Positions 1 to 9,013 of a DNA stretch of 64,000 nt are shown here, one piece after another. The stretch lies in assembly GCF_918320885.1 (NCBI RefSeq), contig NZ_OU907312.1, forward strand, positions 434,001-498,000, in the 5' to 3' direction. Origin of the DNA: an unidentified bacterial endosymbiont (GTDB lineage Bacteria; Pseudomonadota; Gammaproteobacteria; Enterobacterales; G038960095). The first letter of the stretch is position 1, and every line of letters begins with the position of its first letter. Both the position numbers and the translations under genes were made by a program. A model generated the notes under the pieces. It was not told the origin of the DNA. It ran no database searches and saw only the letters and a list, made by a program, of their open reading frames with translations.

Positions 1-297
1 ATGTTAGATGCGAGTAATTTATCATTAAACAATCAAATAATGGTAGACAGAAGTTTTATTAAAATACCTTTTTATGCTATTAATGATGTTAGAAATCCAT
101 ATGACATACAAGCGGTTGTATAATATCAAGTAGGATGTGATGGTACAACAACAGATTTGATTGGTCGTTTATTTGTTGTTGGTGATGGTAGATCTTATGC
201 TAAATATGTGTGCATATGTGTTTGGAGGCCGAGTAACAAGTATCATTCCTATATTATCATTAATCAGAATGAAGCTGCTCCTAAAACCAATTGGTAA
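1..297 (+). pseudogene. AT-rich decayed reading frame of unknown function
   Basis: The frame starting at base 1 reads 40 codons, meets a TAA at 121-123, and then stays open for another 57 codons to a TAA at 295-297. The same frame is then open again up to a TGA at 442-444 beside the end of tpiA. The first 240 bases are much richer in A and T than the genes around them. One long frame broken by only two stops suggests a decayed gene, or the end of a gene that begins outside the window. I do not recognise the protein, and chance cannot be excluded for so short a stretch. Confidence 0.35.
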
Positions 298-438
298 TGG
301 CTCATCCTCACTGACGGTGCATCGTCAGACGAACGAACATTTTGCACCATTCGTCAACAGGAACACCCCACAAGTGCCCTGGCTGAACTCCACAGTCAGG
401 GTGTTAACCAGGTTGGTCAGAGAGCTTGCGGCGCTGCC

Positions 439-1200
439 CTATGATACGGTCTGTTTCACAATACTGCTAAAGGTATCGGCTTGTAATGCAGCGCCCCCCA
501 CCAACAGTCCATCAATATCCGGCATAGCGTAGAGTGCCTGGGCGTTGTGTGCGGTGACTGATCCACCATACAGCAGTCGCACACTGGCCGCGATGTTGGC
601 ATCCTGCTGAGCAATCGATTCACGAATAAACTGGTGCACGGCTTGTGCCTGCTCTGGGGTTGCTGATTGACCGCTGCCAATCGCCCAGAGGGGTTCATAG
701 GCGATCACGCACCCTTGAAAAGCAGAGATCCCGGATTGTTGCAGTATGGCATCTAATTGGGCAGTGCAGACCGCTTGTGTGGCTCCCTCAGTGCGTTGAG
801 CGGCCGTTTCTCCAATACAGAGCACTGGGGTTAAGCCAGCCCGCTTGACACAGGCAAACTTTTCCGCGATCAGCGCGTTACTCTCCTGATGGTAGGCACG
901 CCGCTCCGAATGGCCAATGATCACATAGGTCACTTGGAACTCTTGCAACATGCTAGCCGAAATTTCACCTGTAAAGGCGCCCTGAGCATGGTTGTCAACA
1001 TTTTGAGCCGCTAAAGCGATCAACCCCTCTTGGCCCAATAAGGCAGCCGCTTGGTCCAAATAGAGGCATGGCGGTGCAACCGCCACGTCACACTGGTGAT
1101 GGTAGGGCACTAGGCTCCTTTGCAGTTCACCCAGCAACGCTGCAACCAGCTGTTTACTCCCATTCAATTTCCAATTGCCGATGACCAGAGGGGATCGCAT
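439..1200 (-). CDS. tpiA: triose-phosphate isomerase
   Basis: This cytoplasmic enzyme interconverts dihydroxyacetone phosphate and glyceraldehyde 3-phosphate in glycolysis and gluconeogenesis. The 253-residue protein is close to the 255 of the E. coli enzyme. The substrate-binding Asn and Lys of GNWKLNG are at residues 9 and 11, the catalytic His of IIGHSERR at 97, the catalytic Glu of AYEPLWAIG at 169, and the phosphate-binding LYGGSV near the C-terminus. The ATG start has a GGAG seven bases upstream. It lies on the same strand as fpr, 51 bases away. In E. coli yiiQ and yiiR separate these two genes, so this looks like a deletion. Identification is firm. Confidence 0.97.
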   Translation of the reverse strand: MRSPLVIGNWKLNGSKQLVAALLGELQRSLVPYHHQCDVAVAPPCLYLDQAAALLGQEGLIALAAQNVDNHAQGAFTGEISASMLQEFQVTYVIIGHSERRAYHQESNALIAEKFACVKRAGLTPVLCIGETAAQRTEGATQAVCTAQLDAILQQSGISAFQGCVIAYEPLWAIGSGQSATPEQAQAVHQFIRESIAQQDANIAASVRLLYGGSVTAHNAQALYAMPDIDGLLVGGAALQADTFSSIVKQTVS

Positions 1201-1251
1201 AGCGGTGCTCCAATAATAAGGGTTGATAGTCAGGCAGGGACGAGGCTCGGT

Positions 1252-1998
1252 TTACCAATAGCGCTCGCTGGTAATATGGCCTGGCTGACGGCGCAGATGT
1301 TTATGCATTCCTCGACTGATTTGTAGCAGCTGCTGAGTATCACGGACCATATCAGGGTTACCACACAGCATGACATGGCTCTCTCCAGCCTGTAAGCGAG
1401 CGTCAACCGCAGCTTCCAAACTGCCATTGGCGATCAGCTTAGGGAGACGACCCTGTAGTGCCCCCGGGTGTGCTTCACGACTCACTACCGCTTGACAACG
1501 TAATTGCGCCCCATAGTGCTGCTGTAACTGCTGCATCAGCGGCCAGTAACTGAGATCACGTGCATAGCGCACCCCATGGACTAAGATAATTTTCTGAAAG
1601 CGGGTCAAGCCCTCCCCTGCCTGCAAGATAGAGAGGTAGGGGCCAATCGCGGTACCGGTTGCCAACAGCCAGAGGGTCGCGCATGAGGGAACCTCATCGA
1701 GTACAAAATGGCCTGACGCTTTAGGGGTGATGAGCAGTTTATCGTGTGGTTTAAGCGCCTGGAGTAGCGTGCTCAACTTGCCTGGTGACACCCGGACCAG
1801 ATAGAACTCAAGTCTGGGATCTTGAGGCGCATTGACATAGGAGTAGGCCCGTTGGTGGCGTACCCCATCGGCTTCTATCCCGAGTTTAACAAATTGCCCG
1901 GCGGCAAAGGGGGCTACTTCAGCGGCTAGACGAATACTAAATAGGGTGTCGTGCCAGTGCTTGACCGTGATCACTGACGCTTCTATCCACTCGCTCAC
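1252..1998 (-). CDS. fpr: ferredoxin/flavodoxin-NADP+ reductase
   Basis: This FAD enzyme passes electrons between NADPH and flavodoxin or ferredoxin, supporting radical-SAM enzymes and iron-sulfur metabolism. The FAD-binding RAYSYVNAP motif lies near residue 50, the NADP-site ATGTAIGPYLS near 112, and the C-terminus ends in the typical Tyr-Trp. I chose the GTG at 1998 as the start. It lies six bases after AGGAG and gives 248 residues that align end to end with E. coli Fpr, while the ATG two codons upstream directly abuts the ribosome-binding site. hemN, a radical-SAM enzyme needing such electrons, lies nearby. Confidence 0.95.
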   Translation of the reverse strand: MSEWIEASVITVKHWHDTLFSIRLAAEVAPFAAGQFVKLGIEADGVRHQRAYSYVNAPQDPRLEFYLVRVSPGKLSTLLQALKPHDKLLITPKASGHFVLDEVPSCATLWLLATGTAIGPYLSILQAGEGLTRFQKIILVHGVRYARDLSYWPLMQQLQQHYGAQLRCQAVVSREAHPGALQGRLPKLIANGSLEAAVDARLQAGESHVMLCGNPDMVRDTQQLLQISRGMHKHLRRQPGHITSERYW

Positions 1999-2115
1999 GC
2001 CCATCTCCTCAGAGTGAATGAAAGGGGCACGATAGCGCAGCTGGCAGTAAAAATCTAGACAGGGATCGGGGTTTTAATCGGCAAACTGGACCTAGGATAG
2101 GTTGAGGGTTCACTG

Positions 2116-2205
2116 TCATTGATTGAAATCTAAGAGCAAGATCAGTTTTTTATCCTGTAGAGCCGCTTCGTAGGCTTTGGTTTGCCAATGCCACCTCAAC
2201 ACCTC
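2116..2205 (-). pseudogene. short thioredoxin-fold-like fragment downstream of the Rpn gene
   Basis: In frame after the stop of the Rpn gene, 29 codons read VLRWHWQTKAYEAALQDKKL and then a hydrophobic strand ending LLLDF before a stop. The pattern (Trp-x-Trp, an Ala/Glu-rich helix, then a hydrophobic strand after KK) is like the start of thioredoxin-fold domains of the DUF255 or DsbD type. The active-site cysteines are absent because the frame ends first. It may be a gene fragment or chance. Confidence 0.2.
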
Positions 2206-3087
2206 TCACTGCAGACACGCTAATGCTTCATCTGAAAGTTGGGTGGTTTTTTTAATAACCTCAAGATCAATACCCGCAGCCAATAGGTTCTTAGCAATCT
2301 CAAGGGTTTTGTCCTGCCTGCCTTCCTGCCTACCTTCCTGCCTCCCTCTCATGAGTCCTTTATCCTCAGCCGCAGCTAACATAGCCTTGTGATCACGAAC
2401 ACGCTTGAGCTCCTGCTCGTAAGCTAGATACTCCGGTTCACTCCAATAGTGCTGATCCAGCGCCTGATAGGCCTCTTCCAAAATCGGATGGTGACCGATA
2501 ATTCGCTTTAAATCAGACTCATGGGTCTGTGGTGCGTACTTAAAAAAGTAGCACCAGCGCTCTAACATCCCCTCTAGCTTATCCTCAGGACCTTTTTTGA
2601 ATTTGGGTAGCTCGATAAAAGTAAACGAAAAATCCTTCAAATCATGCTCATAGCTCTCTTTATCTAAGAGGATATGATCTGATTTATACGCTCTCTTTTC
2701 TGGGAATATAATGCAGTCAGCGATGGCGATAAAAATAATTTCTTTTAAATTATGGTATTCATCACCGACATTCGCCTGATGCCCATAAGCTTTTGCAGCG
2801 TAGTACTGGGCTCGTTGCTCAAATCCTTTGGTTTTGGCCACTTGCATTTCTATAATGTACTGAATTCCCTGTTTATCTCGACAGAGTACATCGACGATAC
2901 TCTGTTTCTTCACCGCTATTTCAGGATCTTGAACGGTTTTTAAAAACTCCACTGCCTCAATTTTTTTCTCCCCTTTAAAATCAAGGATATCATTGATAAA
3001 ATGAATCAAAATGTTTTTGTGTTTCTCACTACCAAAGATTTTTTTGAAGGCAACGTCATTTTTCGGGTCTAGAAACTTAACAAACAT
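2206..3087 (-). CDS. Rpn family PD-(D/E)XK nuclease / putative transposase
   Basis: The 293-residue protein has the usual N-terminus of the Rpn (recombination-promoting nuclease, transposase_31 or PDDEXK) family: FLDPKNDVAFKKIFGSEKHK. A candidate nuclease core follows, with Asp66 in SIVDVLCRD and the Glu80-Met-Gln motif after a hydrophobic strand. Near residues 245-260 there is a run of GRQE repeats, encoded by GGCAGGAAG-type repeats at about 2315-2350. Family members promote RecA-independent recombination or act in phage defence, but which applies here cannot be read from sequence. A transposase remnant begins 15 bases from its start. The gene is full length with no internal stop. Confidence 0.85.
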   Translation of the reverse strand: MFVKFLDPKNDVAFKKIFGSEKHKNILIHFINDILDFKGEKKIEAVEFLKTVQDPEIAVKKQSIVDVLCRDKQGIQYIIEMQVAKTKGFEQRAQYYAAKAYGHQANVGDEYHNLKEIIFIAIADCIIFPEKRAYKSDHILLDKESYEHDLKDFSFTFIELPKFKKGPEDKLEGMLERWCYFFKYAPQTHESDLKRIIGHHPILEEAYQALDQHYWSEPEYLAYEQELKRVRDHKAMLAAAEDKGLMRGRQEGRQEGRQDKTLEIAKNLLAAGIDLEVIKKTTQLSDEALACLQ

Positions 3088-3101
3088 AAGAAAGTTCTCT
3101 G

Positions 3102-3292
3102 TTAGGACATTAAAGTCAGTGTAACACGCTCAAGCGATTCCATAATCTGTTCCGGGAGCTGATGACTGTCATAGCCTTTATCAGCGACTAAAACACCTGA
3201 TACTGGTCACTGTTCAATCAGAGCTGGCGCAGCCGACACAGCATTGATTTCACCCCCAGTCATTTCAAAAGCAATAGGCAAGCCGTCAACAG
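3102..3292 (-). pseudogene. IS5-like DDE transposase remnant
   Basis: Reading the minus strand from the end of hemN gives DGLPIAFEMTGGEINAVSAA, an in-frame TGA, and then SGVLVADKGYDSHQLPEQI and a further TAA. The LPIAFEMTGG and ADKGYDS motifs are typical of the central part of IS5-type DDE transposases, where the Asp of ADKGYDS is catalytic. Only about 60 codons remain and one is a stop, so it cannot be active. The remnant abuts the hemN stop codon on one side and the start of the Rpn gene on the other. No terminal inverted repeats were found. Confidence 0.75.
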
Positions 3293-3295
3293 CCG

Positions 3296-4672
3296 CTAGA
3301 TCAGCCGCGAGAACTGCAGCTGCTTGGCTTGTGGGCGTGAGTAGCGATCGAAACAGAGGCAGATCTGACGGATCAGTAGCCGACCTTCGGGGGTCACCGT
3401 CAGGGTGTGGGGTTGCAGATCGACTAACCCATCTGCCGCCAGCGCGGCTAATAGGGCCAGCTCAGTCGCAAAATAGTCTGCAAAACAGAGCCCATACTCC
3501 TGTTCGATACTGGCTATATCCAGTATAAAGTGGCAAATCAATGTTTGAATGATCGCTCGACGTAAACAGTCATCAGCAGACAGGGTAAAGCCGCGCCATA
3601 GGGCATGGCCCTCTGTGTTCACTTGGGTTTCATAGGTGGCTAAACCCTTTTGATTTTGCGCATAGGTGTCCCCCAGCGCACTGATCGCGGAGACGCCCAG
3701 TCCCAAAAGTTCGCAATCCTTATGAGTAGTATAGCCTTGAAAATTGCGCTGCAATTGCCCTATCTGTTGTGCCTTGAAGAGTTCATCGTCCGGTTTTGCA
3801 AAATGGTCCATGCCAATTAATTGATAACCTGCTCCCAGCAACTGCGCAATACTTTGTTGTAGAATCAGCCATTTCTCCTGGGCACTCGGGAGATCGCTCT
3901 CTTTTATTTTATGCTGTCCTGGGAAGCGATCGGGCAGATGGGCATAATTAAATAGACTGAGACGGTCGGGATCCCAGGCAATAATTCGTTGCAGGGTGTG
4001 GAAAAAGCTGGCGGGGGTCTGTTGAGGCAGGCCATAGATCAGATCCAGGTGGATGGAACGAAACCCAACAGCACGGGCGCGCTGGATGAGCGCCGCGATG
4101 AAAGCTTCATCTTGTTCGCGATTAATTAGGCGCTGCACCAGGGGATCTAAATCTTGTACACCGATACTGAGCCGATTAAACCCGTTAGCAACCAGGTGGT
4201 CTAGGAGATCCAAGGTGATACGGCGCGGATCTAATTCAATTGAGCACTCTGCCTCCTCAGTAAAGTGGAATGCTTGACGCAGGCAATAGACTAATCGACT
4301 GATCTGTTCTGAATTCAGCACAGTCGGGGTGCCGCCGCCCCAGTGCAGTTGAGTCACCCGTCGCCCACTAAACAGTGGGGCTGTGTGTTGGATCTCTTGT
4401 TCTAACGTGGCTAAATACTGGGTTACTTTGGAGGCTTGGCGAGTGATAATCTTATTACAAGCACAGAAGTAGCAGAGTTGATGGCAAAAAGGCAGATGCA
4501 CATAGAGCGATAGCGGCCGTTCGGGGTAGCGACCGGCTGCCTGGCAAAAGGCCTGATGGTGGTACGCCTCAGTAAATTCTATTGCCGTAGGATAAGAGGT
4601 ATAGCGTGGTGCTGAATGGCGATCGTACTTCTGGATTAACGCGGTCTCCCAGCGCACGGTTGATTGAGACAT
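3296..4672 (-). CDS. hemN: oxygen-independent coproporphyrinogen III oxidase
   Basis: This radical-SAM enzyme decarboxylates coproporphyrinogen III to protoporphyrinogen IX without oxygen in heme synthesis. The [4Fe-4S]-binding Cys motif CHQLCYFC has cysteines at 63, 67 and 70, matching E. coli within one residue. GGGTPT follows near 113. I chose the ATG at 4672 because GGAG lies five bases upstream and the resulting 458 residues match the usual 457. A longer frame would begin at 4690. The C-terminus FSRLI is intact even though an IS remnant begins at the stop codon. The gene is divergent from engB as in E. coli, but yihI is absent between them. Confidence 0.96.
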   Translation of the reverse strand: MSQSTVRWETALIQKYDRHSAPRYTSYPTAIEFTEAYHHQAFCQAAGRYPERPLSLYVHLPFCHQLCYFCACNKIITRQASKVTQYLATLEQEIQHTAPLFSGRRVTQLHWGGGTPTVLNSEQISRLVYCLRQAFHFTEEAECSIELDPRRITLDLLDHLVANGFNRLSIGVQDLDPLVQRLINREQDEAFIAALIQRARAVGFRSIHLDLIYGLPQQTPASFFHTLQRIIAWDPDRLSLFNYAHLPDRFPGQHKIKESDLPSAQEKWLILQQSIAQLLGAGYQLIGMDHFAKPDDELFKAQQIGQLQRNFQGYTTHKDCELLGLGVSAISALGDTYAQNQKGLATYETQVNTEGHALWRGFTLSADDCLRRAIIQTLICHFILDIASIEQEYGLCFADYFATELALLAALAADGLVDLQPHTLTVTPEGRLLIRQICLCFDRYSRPQAKQLQFSRLI

Positions 4673-5070
4673 AGGCACTCCATTCATCACTTCACCAGAT
4701 TATACGCAAGAGCATACCGATGACGCTAGGGAGAACGAACCTCCTAGGGATAGAGTATGATCCATCCAGTGCCCTTTACCTAGGAGAGTTCGTCGTTCTG
4801 TTTAGCTTCCATATAGATAGTTTTACAAGGGTTATCTGCTGAATGCTAACCTAATTGTTGATCTGAAATCTTGGTACTCTTCCTCATGGATGGTTATGTT
4901 AGGATTTTCACCACAATAGGGAATTTTCTCGATAAAATTCGCCCCCCAATCATGATAAACCACTACCCAAAACCTCAACTACCCCTAGGTAGGGTAAGCT
5001 AACTTGGCAGTGCCAATCACTCCCTAGATCACACCCAGAGATTACTTTTTTTAGATAAGGATGAATACCG
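4673..5070. other. divergent hemN/engB intergenic region with inverted repeat
   Basis: This 398-base gap contains no convincing gene. An imperfect inverted repeat lies at 4732-4748 and 4779-4799: arms with AACGAACCTCCTAGG and CCTAGGAGAGTTCGT and a 30-base loop. It could form a hairpin in an RNA from either strand or act as a protein site near the hemN promoter. I looked for Spot 42 RNA, which lies beside engB in E. coli, and did not find it. Confidence 0.5.
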
Positions 5071-5676
5071 TTGATGACCACAATCAATTACCACAACGCG
5101 CGCTTTATCACGAGTGCTGCTGAGGTCCATCAATTACCCCAGCAGTCGGGGCGTGAAGTCGCCTTAGTGGGACGCTCAAATGCCGGTAAGTCGAGTGCCC
5201 TGAATCGTCTTACCGGGCAAAAAAAATTGGCGCGAACCAGCAAACTGCCTGGTAGAACCCGCTTGATCAACCTGTTTCAGGTGGCGGAGCAGGCCTATTT
5301 AGTGGATTTACCAGGTTATGGCTATGCTGAAGTCCCCGATAGCGTTAAAAAAATTTGGCAACAGACCCTGATGAGCTATCTGCATCAGCGCCGGCAGTTA
5401 CAGGGTGTGGTGTTATTAATGGACTGCCGTCACCCCCTAAAACCACTGGATCAGCAGATGATTCAGTGGGCAGTTAGTCGGCCCCTGCCGCTGCTGATTG
5501 TATTAACCAAAAAAGATAAGCTCACTCAAAGTGCTTACCAGAAACAGGAGTATAGCGTTCGTCAGGCACTGCTAGCCTTCAAAGGGGATATTGAGATCAT
5601 GGGTTTTTCGGCTTTAAAAGGCTGGGGGGTTGAGTGGCTTCAACAGCAGCTGGATCGCTGGTTATTAAACCAGTAG
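5071..5676 (+). CDS. engB: ribosome biogenesis GTP-binding protein EngB/YihA
   Basis: This small cytoplasmic GTPase is essential in many bacteria for late assembly of the 50S subunit. The GTP-binding motifs are in order: P-loop GRSNAGKS at residues 34-41, PGRT at 60-63, DLPG at 79-82 followed by YGYAEVP, and a TKKD specificity motif near 148. The protein has 201 residues against 210 in E. coli, lacking only the acidic C-terminal tail. The start could be the TTG at 5071 or the ATG at 5074, with AAGGA about ten bases upstream. It is divergent from hemN and precedes the ribosomal protein block. Confidence 0.95.
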   Translation: MMTTINYHNARFITSAAEVHQLPQQSGREVALVGRSNAGKSSALNRLTGQKKLARTSKLPGRTRLINLFQVAEQAYLVDLPGYGYAEVPDSVKKIWQQTLMSYLHQRRQLQGVVLLMDCRHPLKPLDQQMIQWAVSRPLPLLIVLTKKDKLTQSAYQKQEYSVRQALLAFKGDIEIMGFSALKGWGVEWLQQQLDRWLLNQ

Positions 5677-5724
5677 CACGCAGTGAGGCGTTCAAGGGAA
5701 CCGCATTTTTTATTGTAAATTCGC

Positions 5725-5752
5725 TTGCGTTGCTTGAAGTTAAGGGTATAAT
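5725..5752 (+). promoter_or_regulatory. predicted S10 operon promoter
   Basis: TTGCGT at 5725-5730 and TATAAT at 5747-5752 are separated by 16 bases. The -10 box is perfect. It is the only strong sigma-70 pattern between engB and rpsJ and leaves a leader of about 185 bases, similar to the S10 leader of E. coli. Confidence 0.65.
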
Positions 5753-5945
5753 TTGCCGCTCTGCCAGGTTGGGTGGCGAAAAGCACCCATTAGCCTTCAG
5801 ATTTAGCGAAGCCGCTAACCAGCAGCGATCGTAAATGTACCGAAAGTTCTCGATAGGAGAACACTGTTTGATTTCTCTCCGTTGTGTGTTGTCTAGCAGG
5901 ATGGAGGTTTTTTTTTTTGCTTTAAATGATTGGAGCGTTGGTCTC
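5753..5945 (+). promoter_or_regulatory. S10 operon leader, possible L4-controlled attenuator
   Basis: In E. coli the S10 leader folds into hairpins at which ribosomal protein L4 stops both transcription and translation. Here the leader has a GGATGGAGG followed by ten T residues at about 5899-5917, shortly before rpsJ, as expected for an attenuation site. CTCTCC at about 5876-5881 could pair with GGAG. The hairpin assignment is inferred from position and the T-run; I could not fold the RNA. Confidence 0.5.
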
Positions 5946-6284
5946 ATGCAGAACCAAAGGACCCGTATACGTATTCGCTTAAAGGCATTCGATCACCGCC
6001 TCATCGATCAGTCCACTGCACAGATCGTTAGAACGGCTAAAAGTACCGGAGCACAGGTGCGTGGCCCCATTCCTCTGCCCACGTGTATCGACCGTTTTAC
6101 CATATTGATTTCGCCCCATGCGAATAAAGATGCCCGTGATCAGTATGAAACCCGTACCCACAAACGCCTCATTGATATCGTTGAACCGACTGAAAAAACT
6201 GTGGATGCCCTGATGCGCTTAGATTTAGCTGCAGGCGTGGATGTGCAGATCAGCTTACGTCAGTCGGGGCCTTCCGTACGATAA
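5946..6284 (+). CDS. rpsJ: 30S ribosomal protein S10
   Basis: S10 is part of the 30S head and also forms the NusE antitermination factor with NusB. The protein begins [17 protein letters not shown] and contains [12 protein letters not shown] and [20 protein letters not shown], so it is certain. It has 112 residues where E. coli has 103; the extra residues are a two-residue insertion near the start and a short tail after VDVQISL. The start ATG at 5946 was chosen by homology; the frame is open upstream but in leader sequence. It is the first gene of the S10 operon. Confidence 0.97.
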   Translation: MQNQRTRIRIRLKAFDHRLIDQSTAQIVRTAKSTGAQVRGPIPLPTCIDRFTILISPHANKDARDQYETRTHKRLIDIVEPTEKTVDALMRLDLAAGVDVQISLRQSGPSVR

Positions 6285-6305
6285 AGCTTAAAAAGGTTAA
6301 AAAAA

Positions 6306-6935
6306 ATGATTGGTTTGATCGGCCGTAAAGTTGGCATGACCCGTATCTTCACCGAAGAAGGTGTTTCCATCCCGGTGACGGTGATTGAAATCGAAGCCAA
6401 CCGGGTTACTCAGGTTAAAACAGTAAAAAATGATGGGTACTGCGCTATCCAAGTGACCACTGGTAGTAAAAAAGCTAGCCGACTCAATAAGCCAGAGGCG
6501 GGTCATTTTGCCAAAGTCAGCGTACCGGCAGGCCGTGGCCTGTGGGAATTCACCATGACCCCTGAAGCGAGCTTTGTCGTTGGTCAAGCGATCAGTGTTG
6601 AACAGTTTGCTAACGTCAAGAAAGTGGATGTCACGGGCACCTCTAAAGGAAAAGGGTTCGCCGGCGCTGTTAAGCGTTGGAATTTTCGTACCCAAGATAT
6701 GTCGCACGGGAACTCTTTGTCACATCGAGCACCGGGATCCATTGGTCAAAACCAAACGCCAGGTCGTGTCTTTAAAGGTAAAAAAATGGCAGGTCATTTG
6801 GGTGCGGAGCGAGTCACGGTGCAGAGCTTGGAAATAGTACGTGTGGATGCTGAGAAAAACCTATTGTTGGTCAAGGGCGCGGTCCCCGGTGCAACTGGAG
6901 GAGACTTGATTGTGAAACCGGCTGTCAAGGCGTAA
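6306..6935 (+). CDS. rplC: 50S ribosomal protein L3
   Basis: L3 is an early assembly protein of the 50S subunit whose long loop reaches towards the peptidyl transferase centre. It starts [15 protein letters not shown] and has 209 residues, as in E. coli. The segment [20 protein letters not shown], holding the glutamine that PrmB methylates in E. coli, lies near residue 145. The start is 21 bases after rpsJ, in the AAAAGG-containing spacer. Confidence 0.98.
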   Translation: MIGLIGRKVGMTRIFTEEGVSIPVTVIEIEANRVTQVKTVKNDGYCAIQVTTGSKKASRLNKPEAGHFAKVSVPAGRGLWEFTMTPEASFVVGQAISVEQFANVKKVDVTGTSKGKGFAGAVKRWNFRTQDMSHGNSLSHRAPGSIGQNQTPGRVFKGKKMAGHLGAERVTVQSLEIVRVDAEKNLLLVKGAVPGATGGDLIVKPAVKA

Positions 6936-6952
6936 CCTCCGAGGAGATAGGA

Positions 6953-7558
6953 ATGGAATTAGCAATACAAGATGCGCCTAATACTCTAAAGGTCGCTGAA
7001 ACAATTTTTGCGCGTGATTTTAATGAAGCGCTCATACACCAAGTCTTCGTTGCCTATCAGGCGGGTGGACGCCAAGGAAGCCGAGCTCAGAAAAGCCGGT
7101 CTGAAGTGACTGGATCCACTAGGAAACCCTGGAAACAAAAAGGCAGTGGTCGCGCCCGGGCCGGTTCAGTTAAAAGCCCTTTATGGCGTTCTGGTGGGGT
7201 CACTTTTGCCGCCAAGCCTCAAAATTATGAGCAGAAAGTCAATAAAAAGATGTACCGCGGCGCCTTGCGGAGTATCCTCTCGGAGTTAGTGCGTCAAGGG
7301 CGCCTAGTGGTTGTGGAGGCCTTCACGGTAGAAGCACCAAAAACCAAGCTATTGGTGCAGAAACTCAAAGCAATGGCCTTAGACAACGTGCTCATCGTCA
7401 CCAACGTGTTGGATAAAAATTTGCTGTTAGCCACTCGTAATTTAACGACAGTAGATGTTTTGGAGGTGGCAGCGCTCAATCCATTGAGCTTAATCACCTT
7501 TGATAAAGTGCTCATGACCACCGAAGCCGTCAGTCAACTTGAGGAACTATTAGCATGA
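6953..7558 (+). CDS. rplD: 50S ribosomal protein L4
   Basis: L4 lines the peptide exit tunnel, and in E. coli it also represses its own S10 operon through the leader RNA and modulates RNase E. The 201-residue length is identical to E. coli. [19 protein letters not shown] near residues 55-75 is the tunnel loop, and the C-terminal half carries [32 protein letters not shown] precedes the ATG. It overlaps the start of rplW by four bases, which suggests translational coupling. Confidence 0.98.
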   Translation: MELAIQDAPNTLKVAETIFARDFNEALIHQVFVAYQAGGRQGSRAQKSRSEVTGSTRKPWKQKGSGRARAGSVKSPLWRSGGVTFAAKPQNYEQKVNKKMYRGALRSILSELVRQGRLVVVEAFTVEAPKTKLLVQKLKAMALDNVLIVTNVLDKNLLLATRNLTTVDVLEVAALNPLSLITFDKVLMTTEAVSQLEELLA

Positions 7559-7857
7559 TCTCCGAAGAGCGTTTACTGAGGGTGTTACGTAGTCCGCATA
7601 TCTCTGAAAAAGCGACTAGGGTTCATGAGAAAAACAACACCGTTATTTTTAAAGTTGCTAAAGAGGCCACTAAAGCGCAGATCAAAGCAGCGATTAAAAA
7701 GCTGTTTAGTACTGACGTGCAGTCTGTTCAGACTTTAATCGTCAAAGGAAAAGTCAAACGGCGTGGTGGTCGAGTAGGACGTTGTAGTGATTGGAAAAAA
7801 GCCTACGTGACCTTAAAAGCCGGTCAGTCCATAGCGTTGCCCGACGGTACGCAGTAA
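7555..7857 (+). CDS. rplW: 50S ribosomal protein L23
   Basis: L23 sits at the mouth of the exit tunnel and docks trigger factor and SRP. The 100-residue length equals that of E. coli. [10 protein letters not shown] near residue 12 and [14 protein letters not shown] near 62 are family signatures. The start codon overlaps the end of rplD in an ATGA junction. Confidence 0.97.
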   Translation: MISEERLLRVLRSPHISEKATRVHEKNNTVIFKVAKEATKAQIKAAIKKLFSTDVQSVQTLIVKGKVKRRGGRVGRCSDWKKAYVTLKAGQSIALPDGTQ

Positions 7858-7876
7858 GTCGAAGGAATAGAACAAG

Positions 7877-8698
7877 ATGGCTGTTATTAAATGTAAGCCG
7901 ACCTCCCCAGGCCGCCGTCATATGGTTAAGGTCGTCAACCCTGAACTGCATAAGGGAAAGCCGCATGCGCCGTTACTGCAAAAAAAGAGTAATACCGGCG
8001 GCCGTAACAACCATGGACGGATCACCACACGCCATATCGGTGGGGGACATAAAAAGCATTATCGTCTGATCGATTTTAAAAGAAATAAAGATGGCATTTC
8101 GGCGGTCGTTGAACGTCTGGAGTATGATCCCAATCGCTCGGCCAATATTGCGCTAGTGCTCTACAAAGATGGTGAACGTCGTTATGTCTTGGCCCCTAAA
8201 AATTTAAAGGCTGGATCACTCATTCAATCCGGCAATGATGCCCCTATCAAAATTGGTAATGCCTTGCCGATGCGCAATATCCCAGTTGGCAGCGTGGTCC
8301 ACAATGTGGAAATGAAGCCAGGGAGAGGCGGGCAGTTAGCCCGATCAGCCGGTGCTTATGTACAGCTGGTCGCGCGTGAAAACGCTTACGTCACGTTGCG
8401 TTTGCGCTCAGGTGAGATGCGCAAGGTGTTGGCAGATTGCCGAGCCACGATTGGTGAAGTCGGCAATGCAGAGCATATGTTGCGTGAGCTGGGTAAAGCA
8501 GGGGCTAGTCGTTGGCGTGGTATTCGTCCGACCGTTCGCGGTACGGCAATGAATCCGGTGGATCACCCGCACGGTGGGGGGGAAGGTCGTAACTTTGGTA
8601 AACACCCCGTCACTCCCTGGGGTGTGCAGACTAAAGGTAAAAAGACCCGCCATAACAAGCGTACTGATAGCTATATCCTACGCCGCCGTAGTCAATAA
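7877..8698 (+). CDS. rplB: 50S ribosomal protein L2
   Basis: L2 is needed for subunit association and for the peptidyl transferase centre. The 273 residues equal the E. coli length. It begins [17 protein letters not shown], and [14 protein letters not shown] near residue 225 includes the conserved His close to the catalytic centre. A GAAGGAATAG ribosome-binding site lies before the ATG. It sits between rplW and rpsS as in the standard S10 operon. Confidence 0.98.
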   Translation: MAVIKCKPTSPGRRHMVKVVNPELHKGKPHAPLLQKKSNTGGRNNHGRITTRHIGGGHKKHYRLIDFKRNKDGISAVVERLEYDPNRSANIALVLYKDGERRYVLAPKNLKAGSLIQSGNDAPIKIGNALPMRNIPVGSVVHNVEMKPGRGGQLARSAGAYVQLVARENAYVTLRLRSGEMRKVLADCRATIGEVGNAEHMLRELGKAGASRWRGIRPTVRGTAMNPVDHPHGGGEGRNFGKHPVTPWGVQTKGKKTRHNKRTDSYILRRRSQ

Positions 8699-8722
8699 TT
8701 GTTTAATTTTAGAGGATAACGC

Positions 8723-9001
8723 ATGCCACGTTCTCTCAAGAAAGGTCCCTACATTGACCTGCACTTGCTGAAGAAGGTAGAGAAAGCGGTGGAAAGCGGA
8801 GATAAAAAGCCGATTAAAACCTGGTCTCGTCGTTCGATGGTCATTCCACAAATGATTGGTTTAACGATAGCTACCCACAACGGTCGCCAGCATGTGCCGG
8901 TCTTCGTCTCTGAAGAGATGGTAGGGCACAAGCTGGGTGAGTTTGCACCGACCCGTACGTATCGTGGTCATGCAGCTGACAAAAAGGTTAAGAAGCGCTA
9001 A
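8723..9001 (+). CDS. rpsS: 30S ribosomal protein S19
   Basis: S19 binds the 30S head and contacts tRNA and 23S rRNA bridges. It reads [20 protein letters not shown] and ends [11 protein letters not shown], with 92 residues as in E. coli. TTAGAGGATAACGC precedes the start and rplV begins 13 bases after the stop. Confidence 0.98.
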   Translation: MPRSLKKGPYIDLHLLKKVEKAVESGDKKPIKTWSRRSMVIPQMIGLTIATHNGRQHVPVFVSEEMVGHKLGEFAPTRTYRGHAADKKVKKR

Positions 9002-9013
9002 TAAGGACCTGAG

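Noticed and set aside
161-532. 123-codon plus-strand open frame overlapping the end of tpiA
   Set aside because: It runs antisense into tpiA for 94 bases, has no ribosome-binding site and no recognisable protein features.
2310-2352. Short tandem DNA repeats that might suggest a CRISPR or satellite array
   Set aside because: They code for the GRQE repeats in the C-terminus of the Rpn protein; units are 12 bases without spacers. No CRISPR array is present in the window.
4673-5070. Spot 42 small RNA near engB
   Set aside because: The conserved start and terminator of Spot 42 were not found; only an unrelated inverted repeat is present.
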